Source of the DNA: Parvularcula sp038749595
GTDB taxonomy: Bacteria > Pseudomonadota > Alphaproteobacteria > Caulobacterales > Parvularculaceae
NCBI GenBank assembly: GCA_038749595.1
Contig: JBCDHW010000005.1
Span: 213,239 to 277,238 of the forward strand
Direction of reading: 5' to 3'
Length of the DNA stretch: 64,000 bases
Positions within the stretch are counted from its first letter, which is position 1. Each line of letters opens with the position of its first letter. Below, piece after piece: positions 23,679-33,800 of the stretch. Position numbers and translations under genes: made by a program. The notes beneath the pieces are model-generated. The model saw only the letters and a program-made list of their open reading frames with translations, searched no databases and had not been told where the DNA came from.

Positions 23679-24728
23679 CTAAAGAAGGTCCGTGCGGGAC
23701 CGGGCCTTGAGACGATCCACGATCGTTTTGACCTCCTGCGCACGGTCTTCGGGAACGATCAGTACACTTTCTTTCGTCGCGACGACCACAAAGCCTTCAA
23801 GGCCTACCGCAGCGATATGGGGGGCATCGTCGCTCGCCTTGATCAGCGTGTCGGAACAGTCGACCATGGTGAACGCGTCCTCGTGCGGCTCCTCCGAGAA
23901 CGCTTTGACCGCAGCCCATGAGCCGATGTCGTTCCAACCAATCGACACGGGGCTGACAACCGCTGCGCGGGCCGTTTTCTCCATGATTGCGTAGTCGACG
24001 GAGTCGCCTTCGATCGCGCCGAAGAGTTCGTCCGTAAACGTTACAACGCGTCCGGAACGCGGCGCCCGGTCCCAAGCGCGCATGGTCGCCTCCAGCATCG
24101 CAGGCGCGTGGGCCTTCGCCTCAGCCAGGAGGTCGGCGGCGCGGAACAGGAAGATCCCGGCGTTCCAGGCATAGTTCCCTTCGGCCACGTACTTCTGTGC
24201 CGTCTCGCGGTTGGGTTTCTCGACAAACGCCGCGACGCTGAACGTGCCGTCCGTAAGCGGATCACCGCGTTTGATATAGCCGTAACCCGTTTCCGGGCCG
24301 TCCGGCGTGATGCCGAGGGTCACAAGGTAGCCCTCCTCCGCCGCCGCAACGCCACGTTCAACCGCAGCACGGAACGCATCGGGGTCTTCGATATGATGAT
24401 CCGCAGGCAGAAGAAGAACCAACTGATCCTCGGCGACGTCCATCGCCACGAGGGCGGCGGTGATTGCGGCCGGGCCGGTATTGCGGCCGAAGGGTTCGAG
24501 GACGATCCGCCCTTGCGGGAGCTGCTGGGCGATCACCTCCTGGTGCTTTTCGCCGCCAATGACAACCGGCTCAGCAAACGCGGGCGTCGATACGCGGGCC
24601 AACGTCTCTTCCAGCATCGTCCGCTGGCTGATCAATGGCTGGTATTGCTTTGGCTGCGCTGCGCGCGACAGGGGCCAAAGGCGAGTACCGCTGCCGCCCG
24701 CCATCACCACGGGTGTAATTTTTGTCAT
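23679..24728 (-). CDS. manC: Mannose-1-phosphate guanylyltransferase
   Basis: A 349-residue nucleotidyltransferase making GDP-mannose from Man-1-P and GTP. The signature loop VVMAGGSGTRLWPLSR is at the N-terminus; ADHHIEDPDAF, FVEKPN and WNAGIFLF are further type II GMP motifs. It lacks the C-terminal isomerase cupin of bifunctional ManC/AlgA enzymes. It lies 55 bases downstream of the GST gene on the same strand and may share its transcript. GDP-mannose feeds polysaccharide or glycolipid synthesis. Confidence 0.92.
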   Translation of the reverse strand: MTKITPVVMAGGSGTRLWPLSRAAQPKQYQPLISQRTMLEETLARVSTPAFAEPVVIGGEKHQEVIAQQLPQGRIVLEPFGRNTGPAAITAALVAMDVAEDQLVLLLPADHHIEDPDAFRAAVERGVAAAEEGYLVTLGITPDGPETGYGYIKRGDPLTDGTFSVAAFVEKPNRETAQKYVAEGNYAWNAGIFLFRAADLLAEAKAHAPAMLEATMRAWDRAPRSGRVVTFTDELFGAIEGDSVDYAIMEKTARAAVVSPVSIGWNDIGSWAAVKAFSEEPHEDAFTMVDCSDTLIKASDDAPHIAAVGLEGFVVVATKESVLIVPEDRAQEVKTIVDRLKARSRTDLL

Positions 24729-24783
24729 GACGCGCGTTCCTTATCGTTCCCGAGGCGGTCGTTAGGCCGTGCCGAACGCGCGA

Positions 24784-25416
24784 TCAAGCAGCCACGCTGG
24801 GCCGCGCATCGAGCGCTTTGCGCCAGCGCCAGATTTCCCGGTGCGCGTCGCTTGGCTGCGCTTTGACCACGCGGGAAAAGTCGACGACCACCAACGCCGC
24901 GATGTCTGCGGCGGAGAAAGCGTCGCCAGCGAGCCACTCGCGGCCCGTCAGGCGCTCTTCGAGCACCTCCCAAAAGAGGGGGATGCGCTTCATGCCCCGT
25001 TCTGCCAAGGCAGGGATTTGCTCGACGTCCGCCGGTCCCGTCAGTGCACGTCCCTTCATGCGCGAGGTGCTGTTGCGCAGGGCTTCGGCGACCGCCAAGA
25101 AGCCCTCGAACTCGGTACGCGCGATCCAGCTCGCCACCTCGCCGCGCTCAACCGGCGACCGGCCGAGGAGCGGCGGTTCCGGATACGCAGCATCAGCCCA
25201 TGCGAGGATTGCGGCGTTGTCATCGAGAACCGCGCCATTTTCGAGGCGCACAGCAGGCACGGTGCACCGCGGATTGATCTGGCGGAACGCGTCGCCCAGC
25301 TGCTCTTGCTCGACAAGGTTCACGACAACGGTTTCGTGGTCGATCCCCTTTTCGCGGAGAACAATCCGTGCACGGCGGGGGCTGGGCGCCATCGGAAAAT
25401 CATAGAAAGTGATCAT
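24784..25416 (-). CDS. Glutathione S-transferase
   Basis: A 210-residue GST fold: thioredoxin-like N-domain (MITFYDFPMAPSPRRARIVL, cis-Pro in CTVPAVRLENG, then DDNAAILAW for glutathione binding) and a helical C-domain. The active residue near SPRR is probably Ser. It begins one base after the DUF2855 stop, so the two genes are co-translated. The substrate is unknown. Confidence 0.88.
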   Translation of the reverse strand: MITFYDFPMAPSPRRARIVLREKGIDHETVVVNLVEQEQLGDAFRQINPRCTVPAVRLENGAVLDDNAAILAWADAAYPEPPLLGRSPVERGEVASWIARTEFEGFLAVAEALRNSTSRMKGRALTGPADVEQIPALAERGMKRIPLFWEVLEERLTGREWLAGDAFSAADIAALVVVDFSRVVKAQPSDAHREIWRWRKALDARPSVAA

Positions 25417-25417
25417 G

Positions 25418-26506
25418 TCATGCCCCCTTCACGAGCGTTGCCAAGACACCTGTGGTCGGGGAGACCTTGCCCGCAACCGTTTGTTTCCAAATGGCTTCGA
25501 CCGCTTCGGGTCCGGCGTGCATTTCGTAGGAAAAGTGATCGGCGATCGCGTCGCTGGCGTCCGCCCAAGCCTCAAGCGCACGGCCCATCAAGACACCCCG
25601 TCCCAGCTGTTGGTCGCGCAGCTGGATTTGTCCGGGTGCGAAGAACATTGTCGGCTTGGCGCCCGGCAGAGGCTCACGTTGCCGCGGCGCTTCCCAATGG
25701 GTCGCGCCAACGATCGCACTGGTTTTAACATTGTCACCAAGATGCTGGTGGAGCGCGGTGATGACCGATGCGTTGCCGGACATATCCACAAACGCCGTCG
25801 GCACATTGGGAAGGGATGTGATCTCATCGTAGGCGATGACTTGGTCGAACGCACCCAGAGCTTCCGTGAACGCACGATTCCCTGGCGAGGTGACGCCGAT
25901 CCGTTTCGGGGTATGGTCCTGCCGTCCCAACATCAGGCCGGTGCCGAAGCCAGTTTTGGATGACGCGCTGGTCACCACCACTTGCTCAGCACCGAAATTT
26001 TGTGCCTCGGCAAGCCAGTCGGCGATGATGTAGCTGGTGATGAACAAGGGGAAGAGCACCGCACGCGCGTCGCCTCGCGCTTTCAACGTGTCCGGATCAT
26101 TGTCGGTGAGTTGGTAGGCATTGTACGCGGGGGGAAGCGCGGCCCGATGCTCGGCCTCGTCGAAAACCATTGCGCCCTTGCGTTTGGGTTTGATCGTCAT
26201 GTGGGTGGCCATGGGGAAATAGCCATAGAGGCGCTCGCCGACCGCGAGCGCGTCGGTCTTCGACTGGACCACCTTGCCAAAGCCCCAAACGGGGATGATG
26301 CCGCGGCCTTCTTCGGCGACGGGGAAGAACTTCCAGTAGCCGATTTGATGGCCAACCACACCGTAGGTGACGTTGTTGGCCGTGACGCCAAACCGCTCAA
26401 CTTCGAGGATCGCTTCGCCCGCCTGCGGCTCGGGCAGCGGGTCGGTCACGAGGGTTGTTTCGGCCAGGTTGTCCATCTGGACGTGCATCTGCGTGCGTGT
26501 GGTCAT
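25418..26506 (-). CDS. DUF2855 family protein (MDR-like)
   Basis: A 362-residue protein matching DUF2855: a quinone-oxidoreductase-like layout starting with a beta-rich domain (EVERFGVTANNVTYGVVGHQ) and then a nucleotide-binding-like domain (EQVVVTSASSKTGFGTGLML). A GxGxxG motif is not intact, so cofactor use is unsure. The ATG at 26506 follows GGGAGG. It is coupled with the GST gene, suggesting stress or detoxification work, but no reaction is known. Confidence 0.8.
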   Translation of the reverse strand: MTTRTQMHVQMDNLAETTLVTDPLPEPQAGEAILEVERFGVTANNVTYGVVGHQIGYWKFFPVAEEGRGIIPVWGFGKVVQSKTDALAVGERLYGYFPMATHMTIKPKRKGAMVFDEAEHRAALPPAYNAYQLTDNDPDTLKARGDARAVLFPLFITSYIIADWLAEAQNFGAEQVVVTSASSKTGFGTGLMLGRQDHTPKRIGVTSPGNRAFTEALGAFDQVIAYDEITSLPNVPTAFVDMSGNASVITALHQHLGDNVKTSAIVGATHWEAPRQREPLPGAKPTMFFAPGQIQLRDQQLGRGVLMGRALEAWADASDAIADHFSYEMHAGPEAVEAIWKQTVAGKVSPTTGVLATLVKGA

Positions 26507-26773
26507 GGATCCTCCCAGGAATATCTGTCCAAACGTTACGCGGCGCCATAGCCTAGGCCGACGCCGCGTGCAGCATTTGGTTTGACCTGGCACTGCGCAT
26601 GATGGGCAGAGCGCGAAAAGTTGGGCCTGCCGCCAGGGTGGCAGGCCCGAGGCGCGCACTAGGGAGGAGTGCTTGGCTTGTCGCCTGTGCGCCGTATCAA
26701 TGGAGGTAGAGGGAATGCGGGCGAGAACAACCAGGGATAGAGGAAACGTGAACGCGTTCAACTGGGCGTTATC
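26507..26773. promoter_or_regulatory. Divergent intergenic region with perfect hairpin
   Basis: Between the DUF2855 and epimerase genes. A perfect 9-bp hairpin, GGGCCTGCC with GGCAGGCCC (26623-26648, 8-base loop), has no T tract and is not an intrinsic terminator. Promoters for both flanking genes must lie here. Confidence 0.35.
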
Positions 26774-27760
26774 ATGAAACTCTCGGTGACGACCCATGAG
26801 CGCAAGCTCGTGGCGCCCTTTGTCATCGCGCGGGGGACGCGGCATTCTCAGAAATTCATCCGTGTAACGATCGAAGACGATGGGCGGGTTGGCATGGGGG
26901 AGGCTTCAGGGCGTGCCTATCGCGGCGATACACCGGAGACGATGGCCGAGGAGATCGAGCGCGTACGGACGGCGCTTGAAGGTGGCGTGTCGCGCGAAGG
27001 TCTTCTCACGCTGATGCCTCCCGGAGGGGCGCGCGCCGCCGTCGATGCTGCGCTTTGGGATCTTCAGAGCTCTGCCGATAACCCAGCGTGGACGATCGCA
27101 GCACTGGACGCCGCGCCCAGCCCCGTCGCGACGGCGATGACGATCACGATGGGGAGTCCGGACGATATGCGTGACCAAGCCGAGGTGCATGCTGCTCGGC
27201 CGCTTTTGAAGGTCAAACTGGGCGGCGGCGATGGTCGTGACGTCGAACGGGTCAAAGCGGTCCGCGCCGGTGCGCCGACCGCCACGCTGATCGCGGATGG
27301 GAATGGCGGATGCGTGCTCGCCGAGCTTGGTGCGCTGACGGCGACTATGGCTGACCTGGGTTATGCGCTTTTGGAGCAACCGCTCGCACCGGGGGACGAT
27401 GATGCTCTTCTTGGTACTGACTTTCCTATCCCGCTGTGTGCTGATGAAAGCCTCGATACCCGGGCAGATGTTGCGACGATCGCGCGTCTTTATCAGTACG
27501 GGAACATCAAGCTCGACAAAGCGGGTGGCCTAACCGAGGGGTTGGCCCTTTCGTCGGCCCTGAAAGAGCACGGCCTCGGCCTGTTCGTCGGCTGCATGGT
27601 AGGGACAGCGCGGTCGATTGCGCCGGCGTTCCTGCTGACGCCCGACGCGCGGTTTGTCGACCTTGATGGCCCGCTGTGGTTGGCGGATGACGACCATCCG
27701 ATGCACGTCGATGAAACGGGCGTTCTCTCGCCGCCGCTCTGTTGGGGCGGCATGGCGTAA
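26774..27760 (+). CDS. Dipeptide epimerase-like enolase superfamily enzyme
   Basis: A 328-residue protein of the muconate-lactonizing/Ala-Glu epimerase group. Catalytic Lys in LLKVKLGGG (KxK), metal ligands in LIADGNGG, ALLEQPLAP and LCADES, and the second Lys in IKLDKAGGLTEG are all visible. Such enzymes epimerise L-Ala-D/L-Glu from murein peptides. The usual DAN at the first metal ligand is DGN here. The length is normal. A strong terminator follows. Confidence 0.85.
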   Translation: MKLSVTTHERKLVAPFVIARGTRHSQKFIRVTIEDDGRVGMGEASGRAYRGDTPETMAEEIERVRTALEGGVSREGLLTLMPPGGARAAVDAALWDLQSSADNPAWTIAALDAAPSPVATAMTITMGSPDDMRDQAEVHAARPLLKVKLGGGDGRDVERVKAVRAGAPTATLIADGNGGCVLAELGALTATMADLGYALLEQPLAPGDDDALLGTDFPIPLCADESLDTRADVATIARLYQYGNIKLDKAGGLTEGLALSSALKEHGLGLFVGCMVGTARSIAPAFLLTPDARFVDLDGPLWLADDDHPMHVDETGVLSPPLCWGGMA

Positions 27761-27787
27761 GCAAACTTAATATCCGACCACAAACAG

Positions 27788-27821
27788 AAAGACCGCGGCT
27801 TTGTTGGGCCGCGGTCTTTTT
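27788..27821. terminator. Intrinsic terminator after the epimerase gene
   Basis: Perfect 11-bp stem AAGACCGCGGC with GCCGCGGTCTT, then a T run. The A-rich 5' side makes it usable for the convergent autotransporter gene too. Confidence 0.9.
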
Positions 27822-27869
27822 GGTGTGTTGGTTTGGCGGGCTTGGGAGCCCGCCTTTTGGGGGTTGGTT

Positions 27870-30800
27870 TTAGAACCGGATTTGGACGCCGGCTGTGATG
27901 TTGGCCGTTTCGTAGTTGTTGCCCGGTGAGAAGCTGCCCCGGACGAAGGCACCGGCATTGCGGGAGAAGTCCGCGTTGATACCGCCACCAACGGTGAGGA
28001 AGCCCTCAGGATCAACACCTTCGAGGCGGAACTCCGTATCCGGAGCAAACGATGCCGCCACATCGCGCAGCGCCTCGTTGTCGCCTTGGAAGGTGTACGA
28101 GAGCAGCAGCTCTGGCCGGATCACCGCGCCGCCAACGGCGTAGCTGGAGCCAGCCCGGGCACCGATGATCGGGTTGATCACCGTGTTCTCTGCATCCTCA
28201 ACAATGAGGTTCAGCGAACCCGCACCCTCTTCGGTGAAGCCATCGAAGTTGAAGTAACGGAACGACACTTCAGCAAACGGAGCAACCCAGCCCTGGTCGA
28301 AGTCGAACATGTAAGAACCGGCAATGTCCGTCCGGATCTCTTTGCTGTCGAACTCAGAGAAGGCTTCGCGCGACAAGACACCAAGGTCTCGATCGGCAAC
28401 CCACTCGCTCCAGGCGAAGACAACGTCACCGGAGAAGGTGAACCCGCGCCAATCTTGCTGCGCAAACGCACCGATCATCCAGGTTTCAGCGTCGGCCACG
28501 AACGACAGGTCGTCCGCTTCGGCTTCCGTTTCGCCGTAGCCAAAGCCAAGGCCCCACTCGCCGCCTTCGGTGAGGATACCGATACCGGCGGAGAGACCGA
28601 AGCTGTCCGACTCAAGGTTCTCGGAGCCGACATTGGTGTCGCCTTCGAAGTCGACCGACTCGCGCTGGATCGATGCCCAGACGTTGAAGCGGCCGTCACC
28701 TTGGGTCACCCGGCCTGGATCCATGGCGCCGAGGAACGGCGCTGTGGTCCGGATCGCCGTCAGGGTGCCGTACTGCGCACCCGAGCTGATGTCGTCGAGG
28801 GCTTGGCCGACCTGCTCCATGGTGAGGAGCGTGTCGAAGCCGACGACGAGGTTGGCGAGGTCTTGGGCGTTACGGAACGCTTCGCCGCCAAGGCCGATAT
28901 TGCCGTCCACTGCGTTGGAGATGGTGGTCACCATACCCGGCAGAGCCGCCGTCATCGCAGCACCAACAGCGGCGCCGTTCTCCGACGTAGCAGCCGTGTC
29001 AAAGCCAGCACGGTTGGCCGTGGCCGACAGGACCGTCATGCCGCCCTCGTCGCGCTGGCCCAGGCCGAACGAGACGAAGTTGGAGTCGCTGGTGAACGAG
29101 GTGTTGGCGCTGACCGTCACGGTGCCCGTGACCATTGCAAAGTCGACGCTCTCGCCATCAACGAAGATGCCGCGGGTTGGCGACACCAGTTCAACGGTAC
29201 CGGCCAGGTTAAGGTCACCCTCAACCATGATCGAGCCGCTCAGCTCACCAAACGGTCCGAGGAGATCTTCGGAGGTGGTGAACAGTGAGTTGTCGACGCC
29301 AACGACGAGCTGAGACAACGGATCGAGTGAACCGCCGCCGACAAAGGCCGGCTCATTGAGGCCCACCCGAACGAGGCTCGGCAGGATACCGACGGCCAAC
29401 GTACCGGTGGAGGTTTGCGTGTAGTTGCCGCGGTGCAGGACATCCACACCATTGATCAGCTGCAAGCCGCCATCGACAGCGAAGCGCTCGGGCTCAACGT
29501 CGATCCGTGTACCGAGGACCAGGGTCCCCGAGTTGGTGACATCACCGTGGATACCGAAGAACACCTGCTCGCTGACAAGAGCTGGCGAGAAGTTCGAGAT
29601 GTTCAGCTGGATCTCGCCGCCATCGATGTTGAATGCTCCAACATCGACCGTGAAGAAGTCGATGCCGCTGATGCTCGTGTTCTCATCAAAGGCTGGGCCG
29701 CTGATCACGAAGGTGCCGTCGCCGGTTTTCGTCAGTGTTTCGACACCGCGGATACCCGTGTTGGCCACGCCGTTGATGAAGCTGTTGAAGTCATTTTCAT
29801 CGAAGTCAGCGTTGATCGCCGCAAAGCGGGTGGCAAGATCAAGGAACGTGTCGGTCCCTGAAAGGCCAATGTCGAACGGCGTCCCTGGCAGGCCGGTGCC
29901 CAGGAAGTTCAGGAAGAACGGGTTTAAGCCGCCGAACAGGTCGACATCAAAGATACCGTTTTCGTCAAAGCCAACGAAGCCTGAGCCGTTCAGGGTCACA
30001 TTTGTGTTGGTCAGACGTGCACCGGTGTCGAGGTCCATCTCGGCCAAGATACCGCCCGTCACCGAGCCGTCATTGAGCTGGATATCAGCGTTGATGGTGC
30101 TGGTCTGAACCCGGTTGCCCGAGGCGTTCGATGTCTGGACGAAATCCTCGTCAGTGAACGAACGATTACTCAGTACACCGCCAACGTTGATCGTGCCCTC
30201 AACAAACGCGCTTTGGTTCAGGGTGTAGTTCTGAACGAACGGCGTGATCGGCCCGGTGATTTCCTCATCACCAAACTGCGAACGGGTGTCCTGGGTCTGG
30301 GTGGTGAAGTTGTCAACGCGCTGGCCAAAGAAGACCCCGCCGCCGACGACGCCGGTGTTGTTGACGGTACCCGTGACAGCGCCAACCGTGACGTTACCGC
30401 CAATGAGGTTAGAGTTGGTCACCGTACCCGTGCCACCAACGGCCGTGTACGTCCGATCAACTGTTTGCGTTTCCGAGACATCGTTCGCGTCAGCGATCGT
30501 GGTGGTCACGGCCAGATCTTGGAAGATCGAGTCGACGCTGACCGATCCGAAGATGGTGCCGGTGTTGCCAACGGTACCGACGGTCCGGCTGATCACTGAG
30601 ACGCTTGAGTTGCTGTTATCGGCACGGCCGATCTGGCCAGCGTTGGTCACCGTGCTGTCGCTACCAACGTTCGTTGAGGTCTGTTGACCGATTGATCCCG
30701 TTTGGGTCGTCTCATCAAACACGAACGTGGTCATATCGGTCGAGTTGGTGAGGACGCTCCCAACGAACAACGACTGACCGCCGTCGGCGAGGACGGTGCT

Positions 30801-33800
30801 GTTAGCGCCAACCGTCACGTCCGATCCGCCGAAGCCGCGGACGCTGATATCGCCGAAGTTCACAGGAATATCGGAGTCGGCACCCGACGCCGTGAACGTC
30901 GCCGTTCCGCCAGAAGCGGTCGACGTGTTCGACTGCATAAACGCCGTCACCGTACCATCGACCCGCGTATCCTCTGAGTTGAAGGTCGTTGCGAAGCCCT
31001 CAGCGGACACCGTGATGTTGCCGCCAACTTGGCCCGTCACCGATGCTGAAGCGTTGCCAGCGTTTGTTCCAACGAAGAGGCTGCTTCCGTTCTCAAAGTC
31101 GTCAGCATCCTGAATGTCTTCGACCTCCCGGCCCATGACACCAGCAATCGTCGCCGAGGCATTGCCGCCAGCATCCGTGTCCGTGTTCTCGGTCACGGTC
31201 ACAACGGTGGTCTCCATCGGCGTCACCGTGGTGGTGACCGTCCGGTTCCGCGTCTCCGTCTCTGCCGCGCTCGATGCATTGCTAATGTTGACGTCATCAA
31301 GCACCGCAGCGTCTGCTGCGAGGGTGAAGGTCGCTGCGCCGCCGGCGCCCGTGATGAACACGTCATCTTCGACTTCGCCGCCATTGACCGCAACCGTCAC
31401 CGTGCCGGTGTTGATCGACCGCGTGTTAGTGGTCGCATCGGTGGTGGTCCGATCTGTGGAGACACCGTCTTCATCGAAGTTCTCAACGATATCGACCGTG
31501 TTGGTGACCACGCGGCCGCCGTCGGCGTCCAGAAATGCACTGATGTCATTCCCGATCAAGCCGCTTGTGGTGACGCTTGCCGAGCCAATCGACGACACCT
31601 GCACGCTGCCGGTGACTTCAGCGTCCGCCGTCACACTGACAGAGCTGGTGCCGGTGCCGCGGGTGTAGGTCGCGGTGGTCGCAGAGTTCGACGTGAACGA
31701 GCGATCATCGCCATCGGAGTCTTGAACCAACTCGCTCGACACTGTCTCGGTCAGCGCAAGATCGCCTTGGAAGGGATTGCCAAAGCTCGCCGAGACGACA
31801 CTGCCTGAGAACGTTCCAAACACCGTGCCCGAGATCACAGCGTTGCTGTTGCCATTCGCCGTTTGCGTGATGGTCCCATCACGCGACGTGTTGGCAGCGC
31901 CGATAAACTGAAGCGCACCATGCGTCCCAGCATACGTACCCGAAACATCACCGCCGCTCGAAACATCCGTCTCCGTCCGCGTGCTCGAGAACGTCGTCAC
32001 CGTACCGCTGTCCGCCGTCGTCCCCGGCGTAAACACCTCCGTCGTCGTACTCTCAAACGTCGAGGACGTGTCCGCCGCAAAGCTTTGGACCGTGGTCCGA
32101 CCAATAATAGAGCCGTTATTCACTACCGACGCACCGCCGTTCCCGTCGGCCGTGATGTTGCCGACGATGATCCCAGCGGCGTCATTGACGATCTCTGCGG
32201 TACCGTTTCCTACAACGGTGGAGTTGCTGTTCGATACGTCGGTCACGGTGGTGACGACCATGGTCGTCATGTCCGTCGTCACAACCGGAAGCGGCGTGTT
32301 GTTTTCGGAAGCGGAGTCCGTCGGCTCTGCGCGAACCGTCACAGTACCGTTGACGCGGCCCCGGTTGGTAAACGACGCGGTGTCGTCAGCGGAAAGGAAG
32401 ACTACGCCCGGCGCGTCAGGCGACTCACCGATCACACCGCCCGATTCGTTGACGAGCGTTGCGTCACCGCCCGATGCCGTGCTTGTGCTATCGAAGGCAA
32501 CCTGCGTGTTGACGAAGTTTTCTCGGACGAAGCTCTGGTTCGACGCTGTGTCAAATGCATCTGCGCCAAGCGAAATCGACCCAAAGATCGTGCCGGAGTT
32601 TGTCGCTGCGACCTCGCGACTGCTGAGGTTAACAAAGACAAAGCCGCCTTCCTCGCCGACGACCCCGCCTGTCGCGTTGTCAAAGGTCACCGAAGAGGCC
32701 TGCTGCGTGCTTGTGGAAGCGTTGGAACTCGTGCCGTTCCCCATTCCATCATCGGTGCTGGCTTGATCGTTCGTGAAGATATCGTTGAACGAGCTCGCGC
32801 TGATCCCTGCGTTGATCGTTCCGCTGTTGGCAATCGTGGCTGCGCCCTGGGCGAAAATATTAACGGACCCGCCTTCGATCGTTCCGGTCTCACCAACAGT
32901 CAAATCGGCCGTGCCCGCAACTTCGGTGTTGACCCGGCTGAACGAGAACGTCGTGTTGCCCATACCGTCGTTCGTATTGACGGTTGTTTGCACGTCGTCT
33001 GCGTTGGTCGTATCCAATTCGACCCGGCCGAAGTTCTCAATGGTGAGTAACCCGTCGACTGTCAGGTTGGACGCCGTGCGCCCATCAATGCCGATGTCTT
33101 CAATGATGACGACGCCGCCCTCGGCAATTGTCATCGCAGCCACGCCGCCGACTGCGGTCGTCGTGTCGGTCGTGGTGGTCGACGTGTTGCCCATGCCGTC
33201 GTTGGTATTAACGGTCGTTCGCACAAAGTCTGAACTGTTAGCGTCTAGGTCGACCCGGCCGAAGTTCTCGAGAGTCAGCGAGCCGTCGACCGTCAAGTTC
33301 GAGGCCGTGAGCCCTTCAATGTCGATGTCGTCCATGATGACGACGCCGCCCTCGGCAATTGTCATCGCAGCCACGCCGCCGACTGCGGTCGTCGTGTCGG
33401 TCGTGGTGGTCGACGTGTTGCCCATGCCGTCGTCGAAAACGACTTGGACCCGATTAAAGTTCGATCCTTCAGATTCGATATCAATGTCGCGGAAGCCGTC
33501 GTCGTCAGCACCCATGGTGCCGTTAACGGTAAGCGAGGCGCCATCGATGCCGCGGATATCCGCGCCGCCGGTGGTGGCGCCAGCCGCCACGGTTGCTGTC
33601 GCCGTGCCGCCGACGCGTTCGTTTCCGCCGAGGTTTGTGGTGGTCGTGTTGCCGTTAACGACCGGCGCTTCGGCGGGGACTGAGTTGAATTGGTTTGAAG
33701 TGAGGAAGAAGTCTTCAAGGTCGGAAGCCATCATGCCCGTGGCGAGCGTGCCCAGGTTGCCGCCGAACTCGGCTGTGATGTTGCCCCGCGACGAGAGGTT

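Noticed and set aside
26623..26648. Perfect hairpin as an intrinsic terminator
   Set aside because: No T tract on either strand, and it lies between two divergent genes.
28086..29288. 400-codon open frame on the plus strand opposite the autotransporter barrel
   Set aside because: It is the GC-driven mirror of the minus-strand gene; composition (Arg/Asp/Val-rich, no motifs) and lack of a ribosome site argue against coding.
31863..33050. 395-codon Arg-rich plus-strand frame opposite the autotransporter passenger
   Set aside because: Biased composition produced by the repetitive Thr/Val codons of the real gene on the other strand.
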